Part shown: positions 17,187-25,135 of the stretch, in pieces
Numbering within the stretch: the first letter of the stretch is position 1
How the letters are laid out: each line of letters opens with the position of its first letter
NCBI RefSeq assembly: GCF_020463795.1
Contig: NZ_CP080025.1
Span: forward strand, 1,367,001 to 1,431,000
Source: Echinicola marina
GTDB taxonomy: Bacteria > Bacteroidota > Bacteroidia > Cytophagales > Cyclobacteriaceae
Reading direction: 5' to 3'
DNA: 64,000 nucleotides
The notes under the pieces: model-generated
What the model was told of the DNA's origin: nothing
The model's database searches: none
The model's input: the letters and a program-made list of their open reading frames with translations, nothing else
Made by a program: the position numbers and the translations under genes

Positions 17187-18356
17187 ATGCAGGTAGGCAA
17201 TGTTCCCCATTTACTATTAGCCTTTTTGCTCATGTTTATGGGCATATTGCAATCCCATGCACATGACAAAAAGTTTCATACTGATTTCGGCTGGGACAGC
17301 AGTCCGCTGCTAATCGTATCCCAAGAAACACAACATTTTGACGGTTTCCCCAATGCCTTTTATCCAAATTTTGAGTTTGCGTATTACTCAAATTCACCTG
17401 AAACCTACCAACTTATTCGGGACCTCTCCATCAAACAGTCTCTTCTTAAAAAAACCTGGAGCAAAACAGCTCTGATTTTGCTCATTATGGCCGGTTTGGC
17501 TTGGGCTTTGGGAAAGAACCGTCAAAACCATTCTACTGAAATACATCATTTGAAAGGTGGCAAAAAATGGAAATCGTCATCTCACCTTAAGCTTAAAGAA
17601 AAAGCATTATTGATCATTGGGACAAATCAACAGCCATATTTAGTCTTGAAGAACAGCGGATATAGCGCCAGCTATGCTTCCGAAAATGACAATATCCCAG
17701 AGAGATTAAACAAAAGCCGTCCAAACTATATCCTACTGGATCTTAATATGAGTCCAGAGAAAAGCAAATTGATCTTGAGCACCATCAGGTCCATGGACAT
17801 CAGACACCAAATCAAAATCGTTGCATATGGTGGTTCAGCCCTTTTCAGTCAAAAATTATGGGCTTTGTTTCACGGGGCAGATGAATACATATTTGGCTCC
17901 ATTAACCCTCAAATTCTCGAAAACCATTTATTTACCAGTTGGCACCATCTAGGATTTTTGGAAGATTCCCTTCCAGTTCAAAAATACGTCCATCTAAAAA
18001 AACAAATAAGTCTAAAGCAATTTCCAGACTCCGAAGAGGACTGTTTTGTAGAAAAGGTCTTCCATGCCATTCTGGAGCACTATGAAGATGAAAACTTTAA
18101 CATTGATGAATTGGCCGCCCTAGTGAACCAAAGTCGATCCAATCTTTACAGAAAAGTCAAAGAACAAACAGGAAGAACCCCAAACAATCTCATCAGACTT
18201 GCTAGAATTACCAAGAGTGCCCACCTATTGGCGGCAAAATCCGGCACCGTTAGTGAAATTGCCTATTCGTCGGGTTTTAGTAGCCTATCCTATTTTTCCA
18301 AAGTATTTACCGCTAGTTTCGGAATAAGCCCAAGTACTTATATGGAAAGCCATTGA
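17187..18356 (+). CDS. Membrane-tethered AraC-type regulator with degenerate receiver domain
   Basis: A protein of 389 residues from the ATG at 17187; a TTG nine codons upstream (17160) is an alternative. It starts with a signal-like hydrophobic stretch (HLLLAFLLMFMGILQSHAH), a short extracytoplasmic part of about 60 residues, then a helix ALILLIMAGLAWALG. A cytoplasmic segment resembles a response-regulator receiver (KALLIIGTNQQPYLVL, YILLDLNMSP with the usual Asp, IKIVAYGG, GADEYIFG). The last 105 residues are an AraC HTH pair (NIDELAALVNQSRSNLYRKV, EIAYSSGFSSLSYFSKVF). It looks like a stripped-down hybrid two-component protein; the target may be the next gene. Confidence 0.8.
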   Translation: MQVGNVPHLLLAFLLMFMGILQSHAHDKKFHTDFGWDSSPLLIVSQETQHFDGFPNAFYPNFEFAYYSNSPETYQLIRDLSIKQSLLKKTWSKTALILLIMAGLAWALGKNRQNHSTEIHHLKGGKKWKSSSHLKLKEKALLIIGTNQQPYLVLKNSGYSASYASENDNIPERLNKSRPNYILLDLNMSPEKSKLILSTIRSMDIRHQIKIVAYGGSALFSQKLWALFHGADEYIFGSINPQILENHLFTSWHHLGFLEDSLPVQKYVHLKKQISLKQFPDSEEDCFVEKVFHAILEHYEDENFNIDELAALVNQSRSNLYRKVKEQTGRTPNNLIRLARITKSAHLLAAKSGTVSEIAYSSGFSSLSYFSKVFTASFGISPSTYMESH

Positions 18357-18488
18357 AGTGAGTTTTGGGACTATTTTACAAGCATTTGAGAGAAATTTAC
18401 AAACATCAGATAAAGCAATTGGTGTAAATTTAAGATTATAGCCAACGGCCACAGCTTCAATTATTCTTTCCGATAAACCCAAAGCAAA

Positions 18489-19247
18489 ATGAAGCATTTT
18501 AGATATTTATTGAGCATTTTTCTTTTGGTTGGTCTGCTACCAAATCACTCTCAGGCCAGACAACTAGAAAACATGGAATTTATCCGTGTCATTTTAGAAT
18601 TTGATATTAAGGAAGGTCATGCAAAAAAATTTGAGGATCATCTATTGGCCTGGAAGGAATGTTATCTCTCCAATGGTGGACAAATCGAGTGGAGCGTATT
18701 TTATCGCATGAATGGTGAAGGTGATAATTATGTCTTTACTTATATCAAACCCAACTGGGCTGCCTTTGATGAAAAAGATGAGGCTGCTGGTGAATGTTTC
18801 AATTTGGCAGAACTGATGGTCTCTCCCGATGTTAAAACATCCAGAACCCATATGGCGAAGTTCATGCCCGAGGTAAGTAAAGCACCATCCACCGGGGATA
18901 TATCGGTCATTTGGGCTACCTTTTTCAAAGTCAAACCTAGCGGTTATGCACATTTTCTGGAAAACATAAATACCCTTTCCGACCATATCGCTGAGGTCGA
19001 GGGTGATAAAAGAGTTTACTGGTATCAATATCAAGGAGGAGGGGAGAGTTATCCACATTTCTTTGTCACGCAAGCTTTCAGTGACTTTGCCAGTTTAGAT
19101 CAAATTAATGGTGTGTGGAAAAACCTGGAAGAAGGCTTGGAAAAAAAGAAAAAAGATGAACTTTATCAACAGTTTTTTGAGCCTGTAACAAGTATATACA
19201 GCCATATCTATCGCAGGCTGAACGAGCATAGCCATGTAAATGATTAA
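18489..19247 (+). CDS. Secreted protein with two ferredoxin-like (dimeric alpha-beta barrel) repeats
   Basis: A 252-residue protein with signal peptide MKHFRYLLSIFLLVGLLPNHSQA. Two related halves are visible: MEFIRVILEFDIKEGHAKKFEDHL with VFYRMNGEGDNYVFTYIKPNWAAF, and ISVIWATFFKVKPSGYAHFLENI with YWYQYQGGGESYPHFFVTQAF. Both have the strand-helix-strand layout of ABM-like or EthD-like dimeric barrels, so one chain probably forms a full barrel. No catalytic residues are recognised. It lies 130 bases after the AraC gene, same strand, with its own terminator; regulation by that neighbour is a guess. Confidence 0.65.
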   Translation: MKHFRYLLSIFLLVGLLPNHSQARQLENMEFIRVILEFDIKEGHAKKFEDHLLAWKECYLSNGGQIEWSVFYRMNGEGDNYVFTYIKPNWAAFDEKDEAAGECFNLAELMVSPDVKTSRTHMAKFMPEVSKAPSTGDISVIWATFFKVKPSGYAHFLENINTLSDHIAEVEGDKRVYWYQYQGGGESYPHFFVTQAFSDFASLDQINGVWKNLEEGLEKKKKDELYQQFFEPVTSIYSHIYRRLNEHSHVND

Positions 19248-19274
19248 ATGACAATTCATACAGTTTATATAATA

Positions 19275-19309
19275 AGCAGGTAGGATTCCCTGAGCCCTAC
19301 CTGCTTTCT
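19275..19309 (+). terminator. Terminator after the secreted ABM-like gene
   Basis: AGCAGGTAGG/CCTACCTGCT perfect 10-bp stem with an 11-base loop, then TTCTAAAA. Confidence 0.8.
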
Positions 19310-19393
19310 AAAAGACTGATTTTCAATAAACTCATAATGTACAGCCATCATTCCCTTATTTTGGTTTAACGACGGAATGATTGTTGACTGATT

Positions 19394-19430
19394 TAAGCCT
19401 CGGCATTCTGCTGGGGCTTATTTTAATTTT
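19394..19430 (+). terminator. Second terminator-like hairpin in gene-free region
   Basis: TAAGCC/GGCTTA outer stem and GCA/TGC inner stem (394-420) followed by TTTTAATTTT. No gene is visible just before it; the 370-bp stretch 19248-19617 otherwise holds nothing I recognise. It may be a backup terminator or the end of a small RNA. Confidence 0.45.
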
Positions 19431-19617
19431 AGGACTTGGCCAATAAGTTACCAATTCACAGTACCTGCATAAAAATCTTAAGAGGACTGCCCCCAGCCAT
19501 GATCACTGTTACCATTATTTCAATATTATTGGAAAATGAGAAATTTACCTTCATTTGAATACAATCAACTTAATCTTTCTGTATTTTTAATTGTAGGAAA
19601 TATTAAGTTGAAACCCA

Positions 19618-20220
19618 ATGCCACAATACCAAATCAACCAAACAGAAAAATTCCGATGCCCATGGTGTTTGGGATTTGAGGATTATATCAAATATCATGA
19701 CGAGGAATGGGGAGTTCCAGTGTATAGCGACAAGGTTCATTTCGAGTTTTTGGTACTTGAAAGTGCTCAAGCTGGCTTAAGCTGGGCCACCATTCTCAAG
19801 AGGAGAGAAGGCTACCAAAAGGCCTTTGCTGATTTTGATTATAAAAAAGTTGCCGATTTTCCAGAAAGCATGGTACAGGAACTGCTTCAGGACAAGGGTA
19901 TCATCAGGAACAAAATGAAAATTGAAGCAGCCATCAACAATGCCCGTCAATTCATGGAAATACAAGCCAAAGTGGGCAGTTTTACCAGTTATATTTGGGA
20001 TTTCGTCAATGGAAAACCTATAGATGGGCAACTAAAAAGCATAGGTGAGGCAAAAGCTACCACAACAGAATCAGACAAGCTATCCAAAGATTTAAAAGCA
20101 AGGGGCTTTAAATTTCTGGGCAGTACCACCGTCTATGCCCATATGCAGGCCACAGGATTGGTAAATGACCATTTATTGCAATGCTTCAGGCACCAAGAAG
20201 TAAAAAGAATGATCAGGTAA
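19618..20220 (+). CDS. tag: DNA-3-methyladenine glycosylase I
   Basis: A 200-residue base-excision enzyme that removes 3-methyladenine from alkylated DNA. Alignment by eye to E. coli Tag gives the zinc ligands Cys14, His27, His185 and Cys189 with the same spacing as Cys4/His17/His175/Cys179. The motifs YHDEEWGVPVYSD, FEFLVLESAQAGLSWATIL (substrate pocket), and KFLGSTTVYAHMQATGLVNDH are canonical. It is monocistronic in a region flanked on the 3' side by repeat sequences. Confidence 0.95.
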   Translation: MPQYQINQTEKFRCPWCLGFEDYIKYHDEEWGVPVYSDKVHFEFLVLESAQAGLSWATILKRREGYQKAFADFDYKKVADFPESMVQELLQDKGIIRNKMKIEAAINNARQFMEIQAKVGSFTSYIWDFVNGKPIDGQLKSIGEAKATTTESDKLSKDLKARGFKFLGSTTVYAHMQATGLVNDHLLQCFRHQEVKRMIR

Positions 20221-20255
20221 AAATAATCTCCCATAATTTTAACCTTTTAAAACAA

Positions 20256-20394
20256 CCATCTGTATTTATCCTTTTTATCTGTGGTTAATAAATAAGCGTC
20301 CACCGATACACACAGATTAACACAGATGAAATGTTTGACTGAGGTGTTTTATTCCAATATCTGTGTTAATCCTCTTCATCTGTGGTCAATATTT
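20256..20394. repeat. CCACAGATG/CATCTGTGG inverted-repeat element
   Basis: The stretch holds two outward copies of CATCTGTnTTTAATCC...CATCTGTGGT-like sequence around an inverse copy CACCGATACACACAGATTAACACAGATG (about 20299-20330), each carrying ACAGAT/ATCTGT words. The same vocabulary recurs at 43.4 and 44.0-44.5 kb. Just after it, 20425-20500 has further repeat-like sequence (CGGACTTTGCGAGAATAATAATCGTCCAC) sharing the AATAATCGTCCAC leader seen at 44 kb. Confidence 0.7.
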
Positions 20395-20542
20395 CTAGCA
20401 ACAAAAAGTCTCTCTAGCGAGCACCACGTATTCTTAGCGGACTTTGCGAGAATAATAATCGTCCACACAAAGCGCACAAAGGTGGAGTAAAAATCGATGA
20501 GCCATTTATACCACATTAAAAAATGATCCTTGGCAAACCCCG

Positions 20543-20575
20543 TGAGAAAAAAATCCCAACCGAGATGGTTGGGAT
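20543..20575 (-). terminator. Terminator of the TIM-barrel gene
   Basis: ATCCCAACC/GGTTGGGAT perfect 9-bp stem, 5-base loop, then on the minus strand TTTTTTTCTC. The 170-bp palindromic repeat lies between this and the stop codon at 20772, so the transcript would include the repeat. Confidence 0.75.
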
Positions 20576-20598
20576 ATAATTAAATGTTAAATCCATTC

Positions 20599-20768
20599 AA
20601 CCCGGATTATGCATTAGCAATCGTAATGAGGGCTGAAAATGCAAGAAAATCAGGCTGTTTGGAGACTGAGGCATAGCACCGCTATGGTGAAGTCGAAAAC
20701 AGCAGCAAAGCGTCTGATTTTAAAGCATTTTCAGTCCGTAATAGATAAGCTAATGCATATTTCGGGTT
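20599..20768. repeat. 170-bp long-palindrome repeat, copy A (MITE-like)
   Basis: The element begins AACCCGGATTATGCATTAGC and ends GCTAATGCATATTTCGGGTT, inverted termini of about 20 bp. The inverted symmetry continues inward (AAAATCAG/CTGATTTT, GTTT/AAAC) to a centre CATAGCACCGCTATG at 20672-20686, so the whole unit can fold into one long imperfect hairpin. A second copy of identical length is at 35692-35861. It contains no ORF of its own. Confidence 0.85.
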
Positions 20769-20771
20769 CAA

Positions 20772-21791
20772 TTAAGAAAGTGCCTTCTCGCAAAATACCA
20801 AGCACCGCTGAACCTCTTTCACGGCATCAGATCCTTCAGGAATCTTATATTCCAATTCTATGGTTGCAGGGAACTTGTACTTATTTTCCCTCATCATATT
20901 GAGCAATTCCGGAATTGGTGTATCTCCTTGACCCCAAATAAGGTTATCCTGCCCATTTGCCTTTGTCTTTCTGTCTTTGGTATGCATGCTCATGATCCGC
21001 TTATGCTGTTTATTGATCAATGCAACTAGATCAGTATGTCCTGCGGCAATATAATGCCCTGCATCTAGGTTCATTCCATTTCTAGGGCTTTGGGCGAGAG
21101 CAGTATCCCAAAAATTAAACGTTTCCTGGGTATGGCCATGATATGCAACAGTCATCTTATACTTTTCTCCCAATTTACCTAACCTCATGGTATGGGCATC
21201 ATCTGAAGGGTGTTCCAAGGTTACATGACTTGCTCCCAAAGCTTTTGCTGCTTTCATGCCATAGGCAATATCCGCATCCGTATTGTTTTTGCCAAATGCA
21301 TTGGGCTTGAATGCATAAATGCTGACACCTGCTGCTTTGTACATTTTTCGCAAGTCCTCAAACTTCCTCATATCCACTCCAGCTTTCCATGCAGCCACTG
21401 CCTTTTCATATGCAGTATTTTCGGCTTTCAATTCTTTGAGCTCAGCTATTTCATTGGCGGTCAGATCTTCTCCTTTTCTGGAAAGGCGATAGATTTTCCC
21501 TCTGTCAATACTGGATACTGGCTTACCTGCAAAATGCTCCGCAGGATCTCCCATTAATTCTATAGCGCTAATACCGGAATCGGTCACATATTTCAGGGTA
21601 GCTTCTGCACTTTGGTCAGGCATGGAGCGAAAAGAGTAGGTGATACAGCCAATCTGTACGCCATTGATCAAAGAGTTCGGTTTATTATATGACTTAATGA
21701 TGGAAGGTGCACCTTGTAACCAGCTAGGTGCCGTAACCAAACCAGCTACGCCTAAAGCCGATTTAACAAGAAATTCTCTTCTGTTTTTCAT
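20772..21791 (-). CDS. Tat-exported sugar phosphate isomerase/epimerase family protein
   Basis: A 339-residue xylose-isomerase-like TIM barrel. The N-terminus MKNRREFLVKSALGVAGLV is a clear twin-arginine signal (RREFL), cleaved after about LQGA. The barrel shows the AP_endonuc_2 pattern: IGCITYSFRSMP, GISAIELMGDPAEH, a His/Glu-rich VTLEHPSDD, VAYHGHTQETFN, MNLDAGHYIAAGH and the C-terminal ATIELEYKIPEGSD. The acidic and histidine residues would bind a divalent metal. Such proteins are abundant in Bacteroidota sugar metabolism, but the substrate is unknown. It ends 3 bases before the 170-bp repeat. Confidence 0.87.
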   Translation of the reverse strand: MKNRREFLVKSALGVAGLVTAPSWLQGAPSIIKSYNKPNSLINGVQIGCITYSFRSMPDQSAEATLKYVTDSGISAIELMGDPAEHFAGKPVSSIDRGKIYRLSRKGEDLTANEIAELKELKAENTAYEKAVAAWKAGVDMRKFEDLRKMYKAAGVSIYAFKPNAFGKNNTDADIAYGMKAAKALGASHVTLEHPSDDAHTMRLGKLGEKYKMTVAYHGHTQETFNFWDTALAQSPRNGMNLDAGHYIAAGHTDLVALINKQHKRIMSMHTKDRKTKANGQDNLIWGQGDTPIPELLNMMRENKYKFPATIELEYKIPEGSDAVKEVQRCLVFCEKALS

Positions 21792-22064
21792 ACTATTTTG
21801 AGCTTATTGAATAGGTTGATAATGTTAAAGGACAACAAATTAATAATTTTTCATTGAAATGGACTCCAAAATCCACTGTTCCTGAATAGGAGGGGATAAT
21901 TGGTAAAAAGCTTATTTAAAATACCATTTACTAAAACTGCAAATCCATCAAAGTCCTGCTTAGTCCAAAACAGAAAATATTTATTGTTTTATTCAGTGAA
22001 TAATCAGAAATTAAAAGCCATTATTTTACAGTTTGTGCTAAGCTATTTTAAAAGCCCTTGAATT

Positions 22065-22475
22065 ATGAACAAATACGTTAAAATTGCCATTTTTTCACTC
22101 ATACTGATTTTCGCAGCATTTGTGTATTGGAGATTCTTCTTTGTTTTTGCTGAAGGGGTAAAAGGCGGCACACTCAATTATTACGAGAAAAAAGGCTTTG
22201 TTTTTAAAACATGGGAGGGGAGACTGGTACAGGAAGGCTTCCAAAGTCCTACTGCAGGCGCTCTTCAAAGTAATGAATTTCGATTCAGCGGAATGGGTAC
22301 AGAGGTCTCTGAAAAACTGGAAAGGGCCAGTGGTAAATTCGTCGAACTCCGCTATAAAGAATACCTAGGAAAACTGCCTTGGAGAGGTGCCAGTAGATTT
22401 GTGGTATACGAGGTGATTGAAGTGGGAGGAAGAGAAGGAAGTGGAAATAGTGAAATCCCCGCAAATAAGGAATAG
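22065..22475 (+). CDS. Small membrane-anchored protein of unknown function
   Basis: A 136-residue protein with an N-terminal helix (YVKIAIFSLILIFAAFVYWRF) and a soluble domain with FAEGVKGGTLNYYEKKGFVFKTWEG, ESNEFRFSG-like strands and KEYLGKLPWRGASRFVVYEV. This family is found across Bacteroidota and has been labelled 6-phosphogluconate dehydrogenase in some records; no dehydrogenase motif is present, so I reject that name. It converges on the methyltransferase gene at a shared terminator. Confidence 0.65.
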   Translation: MNKYVKIAIFSLILIFAAFVYWRFFFVFAEGVKGGTLNYYEKKGFVFKTWEGRLVQEGFQSPTAGALQSNEFRFSGMGTEVSEKLERASGKFVELRYKEYLGKLPWRGASRFVVYEVIEVGGREGSGNSEIPANKE

Positions 22476-22503
22476 GCTCATTAATGGAAAAACATTATAA
22501 ACA

Positions 22504-22530
22504 AAAGGGCCAATGGAATATTGACCCTTT
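22504..22530. terminator. Bidirectional terminator between convergent genes
   Basis: AAAGGGCCAAT/ATTGACCCTTT stem with one mismatch and a 5-base loop between the plus gene ending 22475 and the minus gene ending 22536. Confidence 0.65.
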
Positions 22531-22535
22531 ATGTT

Positions 22536-23117
22536 CTATTTTTTAGTCGCCACCACCACACCTGTGGACCAATTCATTTTACAAATAGAAAAGTCTTGTC
22601 GTGACTCCAAATAAGCAAGCAACTTATCCACATTATCCTGATGGCCATCTGGCCAATTAGGCTGGACATTCATGTCATCAATCACATAAAATCCACCCGT
22701 GCTTACCAAAGCCAAGGTTTCTTCCAATTCACTGTATTTTCCAGGCCAAGCATCTGCAAAAATCAAATCAAAGGGAGCGCCTTTATATTCTCTGATCCAT
22801 TTAGAACCATCCATGCAGACAATATCCACACGCCCATCTGCACCAAAATACCCATGGGCAATTTCACTTAATGAAAAATCATTATCCACAGTAATAAGAG
22901 TAGCATCCTCGCTTAAGCCATCCACCATCCATGATAGAGAAAGTCCAATTCCTGTACCCAGTTCTAAAAAACGACCTTTGGGCTTGGAGATCATGAGGCT
23001 TTTGAGCAAGGTGCCTATATATTTATCAGAAGGCATGGTAAAGCCTATTTCCTTACATTTTGCTTCAATTTGTGGATAAATCTCCGGCAAGTCTAAAATA
23101 TTGCTGTCATTCATCAA
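22536..23117 (-). CDS. Class I SAM-dependent O-methyltransferase
   Basis: A 193-residue methyltransferase of the Methyltransf_24/O-MT type. The SAM-binding GRFLELGTGIGLSLSWM motif is at about 54-70, followed by ITVDNDFSLSE (acidic end of strand 2), VDIVCMDGSKWI and FDLIFADAWPGKYSEL with the usual Asp. The small size matches the catechol-like group. The acceptor is unknown. Its coding sequence contains three perfect TTATCCACA words (22624, 22882, 23071), with a fourth just upstream (23215). Confidence 0.8.
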   Translation of the reverse strand: MMNDSNILDLPEIYPQIEAKCKEIGFTMPSDKYIGTLLKSLMISKPKGRFLELGTGIGLSLSWMVDGLSEDATLITVDNDFSLSEIAHGYFGADGRVDIVCMDGSKWIREYKGAPFDLIFADAWPGKYSELEETLALVSTGGFYVIDDMNVQPNWPDGHQDNVDKLLAYLESRQDFSICKMNWSTGVVVATKK

Positions 23118-23245
23118 TGGAAATATTGAAAGGTTAAAAGAAAAATTTCACTCTGAATATAATTAATTCTTATTTATTTAGGCAATGGCATCTTTTAATA
23201 AGCATGACAAAAACTTATCCACATTCCTTAAAGCAAATAGGCCAT

Positions 23246-23866
23246 CTATAATTTTTTCGATCGTACCAAGCCAATCATTAAGCCTATAGATAGCCCAATA
23301 GTTGATTTTTTTGATGACAGCATACTGTTCACTGCCACCGAGGCGCCGACATATTTTGAGAAAGCAAATTCCACTTTTGGAAGCAATACCAAACCAATAC
23401 TTGACTCATCCACATTCTCATATATGTAATTGGCTCCATTTGTACCCTCACCCAAAGGTACCGCAGACCAATTGGCTACCATTCGGTGATCATTATAGCT
23501 CAAGCCAGCTGATAAATTTGCCCGAATAGTTTTGGCAGAATTTAGGTTAATGATTTTCCCTATACTTGCGCGGTAAGTCCTTATCCAATCAGTAGGATTA
23601 CCTAGACCAAAGCTAATTATAGCAATAATTGGATGAATCCGGAAGTCCTCAGGCTTGTTACTCGGAAGAATATAAGTAGTATACCCCAATTCCAGTGTGA
23701 GCTCAGATGCCCCAACATAATGAAGACCAACATCCAGTCCTAATCCAGACCCGACAAGTATATCCTCAGAAAAATAATAGAACCTTTGAGGGATCTCCTG
23801 CGCTGTTGATTTCAGCCAAGACATGGAATAAACAACTAGCAGTAAAAAGAAAAACCGTTTTGTCAT
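23246..23866 (-). CDS. Hypothetical outer-membrane protein
   Basis: A 206-residue protein with signal peptide (MTKRFFFLLLVVYSMSWLKSTAQ). The mature chain is strand-rich (GLDVGLHYVGASELTLELGYTTYI, IGLVLLPKVEFAFSKYVGASVAVN) and ends in repeated hydrophobic glycine strands (STIGLSIGLMIGLVR). An outer-membrane barrel is likely; the family is unknown. It stands alone on the minus strand. Confidence 0.6.
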   Translation of the reverse strand: MTKRFFFLLLVVYSMSWLKSTAQEIPQRFYYFSEDILVGSGLGLDVGLHYVGASELTLELGYTTYILPSNKPEDFRIHPIIAIISFGLGNPTDWIRTYRASIGKIINLNSAKTIRANLSAGLSYNDHRMVANWSAVPLGEGTNGANYIYENVDESSIGLVLLPKVEFAFSKYVGASVAVNSMLSSKKSTIGLSIGLMIGLVRSKKL

Positions 23867-23925
23867 AACTAAAAATAGTGCTTTTCACCAAAACGTAGTG
23901 AACATCTATTATGTCCCAATATATA

Positions 23926-24005
23926 AAAATAAAAACTGTCTCATAAATTGATCATTTGATTGGCTTGCATACCAGCAAAACAGTTGATCAAAATATGAGA
24001 CAGTT
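23926..24005 (-). terminator. Long-stem terminator after the DoxX gene
   Basis: AACTGTCTCATA/TATGAGACAGTT perfect 12-bp stem (934-945 with 994-24005), with a second inner stem TTGATCA, followed on the minus strand by TTTTTATTTTTAT. The 48-base loop is unusually large. Confidence 0.65.
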
Positions 24006-24016
24006 GCGCTAAGTTT

Positions 24017-24391
24017 TTATGCTTTTGCTGTGGCCAAGCGCTTTTGTTGAAAGCGAAAAGAAACCAACAAGATGGCTAAAAACACCAATGGCATTACCAA
24101 AGCAGAAACAGCATCGCCCAAAGCCAAGTGTGTGATAAATGCAGATACAAACACAATGACAAAGCCCACATATGCACCAGTTTTGAACAATTGGGGGATA
24201 CCTGGAATCAACAGTACCAAAGCACCAATGATCTTGGCCGTTCCCAATTCTATCCTAAAGAAATCAGGAAAGCCCATGGCCTCAAAACCTGCTTTCATAT
24301 TGGGATCTGCAAAATAATTATATGCGCTGAAAAGCATCATCAAAGCCACTATGGCCGTGCTCACCCAATAAATAATATTGTCCTTTTTCAT
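24017..24391 (-). CDS. DoxX family membrane protein
   Basis: About 124 residues with four hydrophobic helices (IIYWVSTAIVALMMLFSAYNYF, ELGTAKIIGALVLLIPG, AYVGFVIVFVSAFITHLALG, LVMPLVFLAILLVSF), the DoxX layout, with the family's conserved MGFPDFFRIELGTAKI. DoxX proteins act in thiol and redox stress handling at the membrane, by family knowledge. It starts directly after the nitroreductase stop; a GTG one codon upstream of the ATG is possible. Co-transcribed with the nitroreductase and likely controlled by the divergent HxlR regulator. Confidence 0.85.
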   Translation of the reverse strand: MKKDNIIYWVSTAIVALMMLFSAYNYFADPNMKAGFEAMGFPDFFRIELGTAKIIGALVLLIPGIPQLFKTGAYVGFVIVFVSAFITHLALGDAVSALVMPLVFLAILLVSFRFQQKRLATAKA

Positions 24392-24394
24392 CAC

Positions 24395-25027
24395 TTATAC
24401 GGTTTCAAGTAAAAACTCTTCCTTCGGAGTTCTCACCTTCTTCAAATTTACATTCCAATCTGCAGTTTCATCTCTGTACCCAAGAGGCAATATAACGGCA
24501 CTTTTCAGACCATATTCCTCTAAGCCCAATAGCTCGTCCATCGCTGCATTATCAAAACCCTCCATAGGAGTAGCATCTACTTTTTGCTCAGCAGCTGCAG
24601 CGATCGCCAATCCAAAAGCAATATAAGCCTGTTTGGCAGCATGGTTTGCATGCCATTCTTCAGAAAGCTGGCTATATAGGCCCCATAATTTCTCTTTATA
24701 GTCGTCCATTCTATCCAATGGCAACCCTCTTTCCTCTAAAGTTTTATGGAAAACTTCCTGAATCTTCTCTTCAGTATATTTATCCCAAGAAGCAAAAACC
24801 AAAATATGAGAGGCATCAGTGATCTGGCTTTGATCCCAAGCAATAGGCTTCATTTTTTCTTTTATCTCTGGATCAGTAATCACCAAAACCCTGTAAGGTT
24901 GTAAACCGGAAGAAGATGGAGACATTCTGGCAGCTTCAAGGATATACTCTACTTTTTCCTGAGGAACTGCCTTTCCATTCATCTTTTTAGTGGCGTATCT
25001 CCAAGCTAAATTTTCTAATAAACTCAT
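24395..25027 (-). CDS. NAD(P)H-dependent nitroreductase family oxidoreductase
   Basis: A 210-residue FMN enzyme of the NfsB type that reduces nitro compounds or quinones. The start LAWRYATKKMNGKAVP and EAARMSPSSSGLQPYRVLVI (FMN-binding Ser/Ser/Gln), AKQAYIAFGLAIAAAAEQKVDATPMEGFD, and the closing SAVILPLGYRDETADW are standard. It is first in a two-gene unit with DoxX and divergent from HxlR; the shared 108-bp intergenic region carries a long palindrome. Family knowledge of the HxlR/YodB/NemR-like pairing suggests induction by electrophiles or quinones. Confidence 0.9.
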   Translation of the reverse strand: MSLLENLAWRYATKKMNGKAVPQEKVEYILEAARMSPSSSGLQPYRVLVITDPEIKEKMKPIAWDQSQITDASHILVFASWDKYTEEKIQEVFHKTLEERGLPLDRMDDYKEKLWGLYSQLSEEWHANHAAKQAYIAFGLAIAAAAEQKVDATPMEGFDNAAMDELLGLEEYGLKSAVILPLGYRDETADWNVNLKKVRTPKEEFLLETV

Positions 25028-25049
25028 AATTTCTTTTTTTCTTTTGCTA

Positions 25050-25057
25050 CAAAATTA
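25050..25057 (-). promoter_or_regulatory. Predicted -7 element of the nitroreductase promoter
   Basis: The minus strand reads TAATTTTG here, a match to the Bacteroidota -7 consensus TAnnTTTG, 23 bases from the ATG. A TTTTG about 15 bases further upstream could be the -33 element, a little closer than usual. The palindromic operator lies just upstream. Confidence 0.4.
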
Positions 25058-25082
25058 GCTATATTTACTATACAAAAGTAAG

Positions 25083-25120
25083 TACTATACTTTAGTATAC
25101 CGATATACTAAAGTATAGTA
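25083..25120. promoter_or_regulatory. Palindromic operator between nitroreductase and HxlR genes
   Basis: A perfect 17-bp inverted repeat: TACTATACTTTAGTATA (25083-25099), spacer CCGA, then TATACTAAAGTATAGTA (25104-25120). Each arm is itself nearly palindromic (TATAC TTTA GTATA), so it could bind two dimers. It ends 15 bases before the HxlR ATG and sits upstream of the nitroreductase promoter, so it can control both genes. Confidence 0.8.
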
Positions 25121-25135
25121 AACTCGTATAGAATA

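Noticed and set aside
18642-19073. 143-residue minus-strand ORF inside the ABM-like gene
   Set aside because: Antisense shadow; the plus-strand protein has a signal peptide and duplicated fold.
22065-22475. 6-phosphogluconate dehydrogenase name
   Set aside because: The protein is 136 residues with a membrane helix and lacks a dinucleotide-binding motif.
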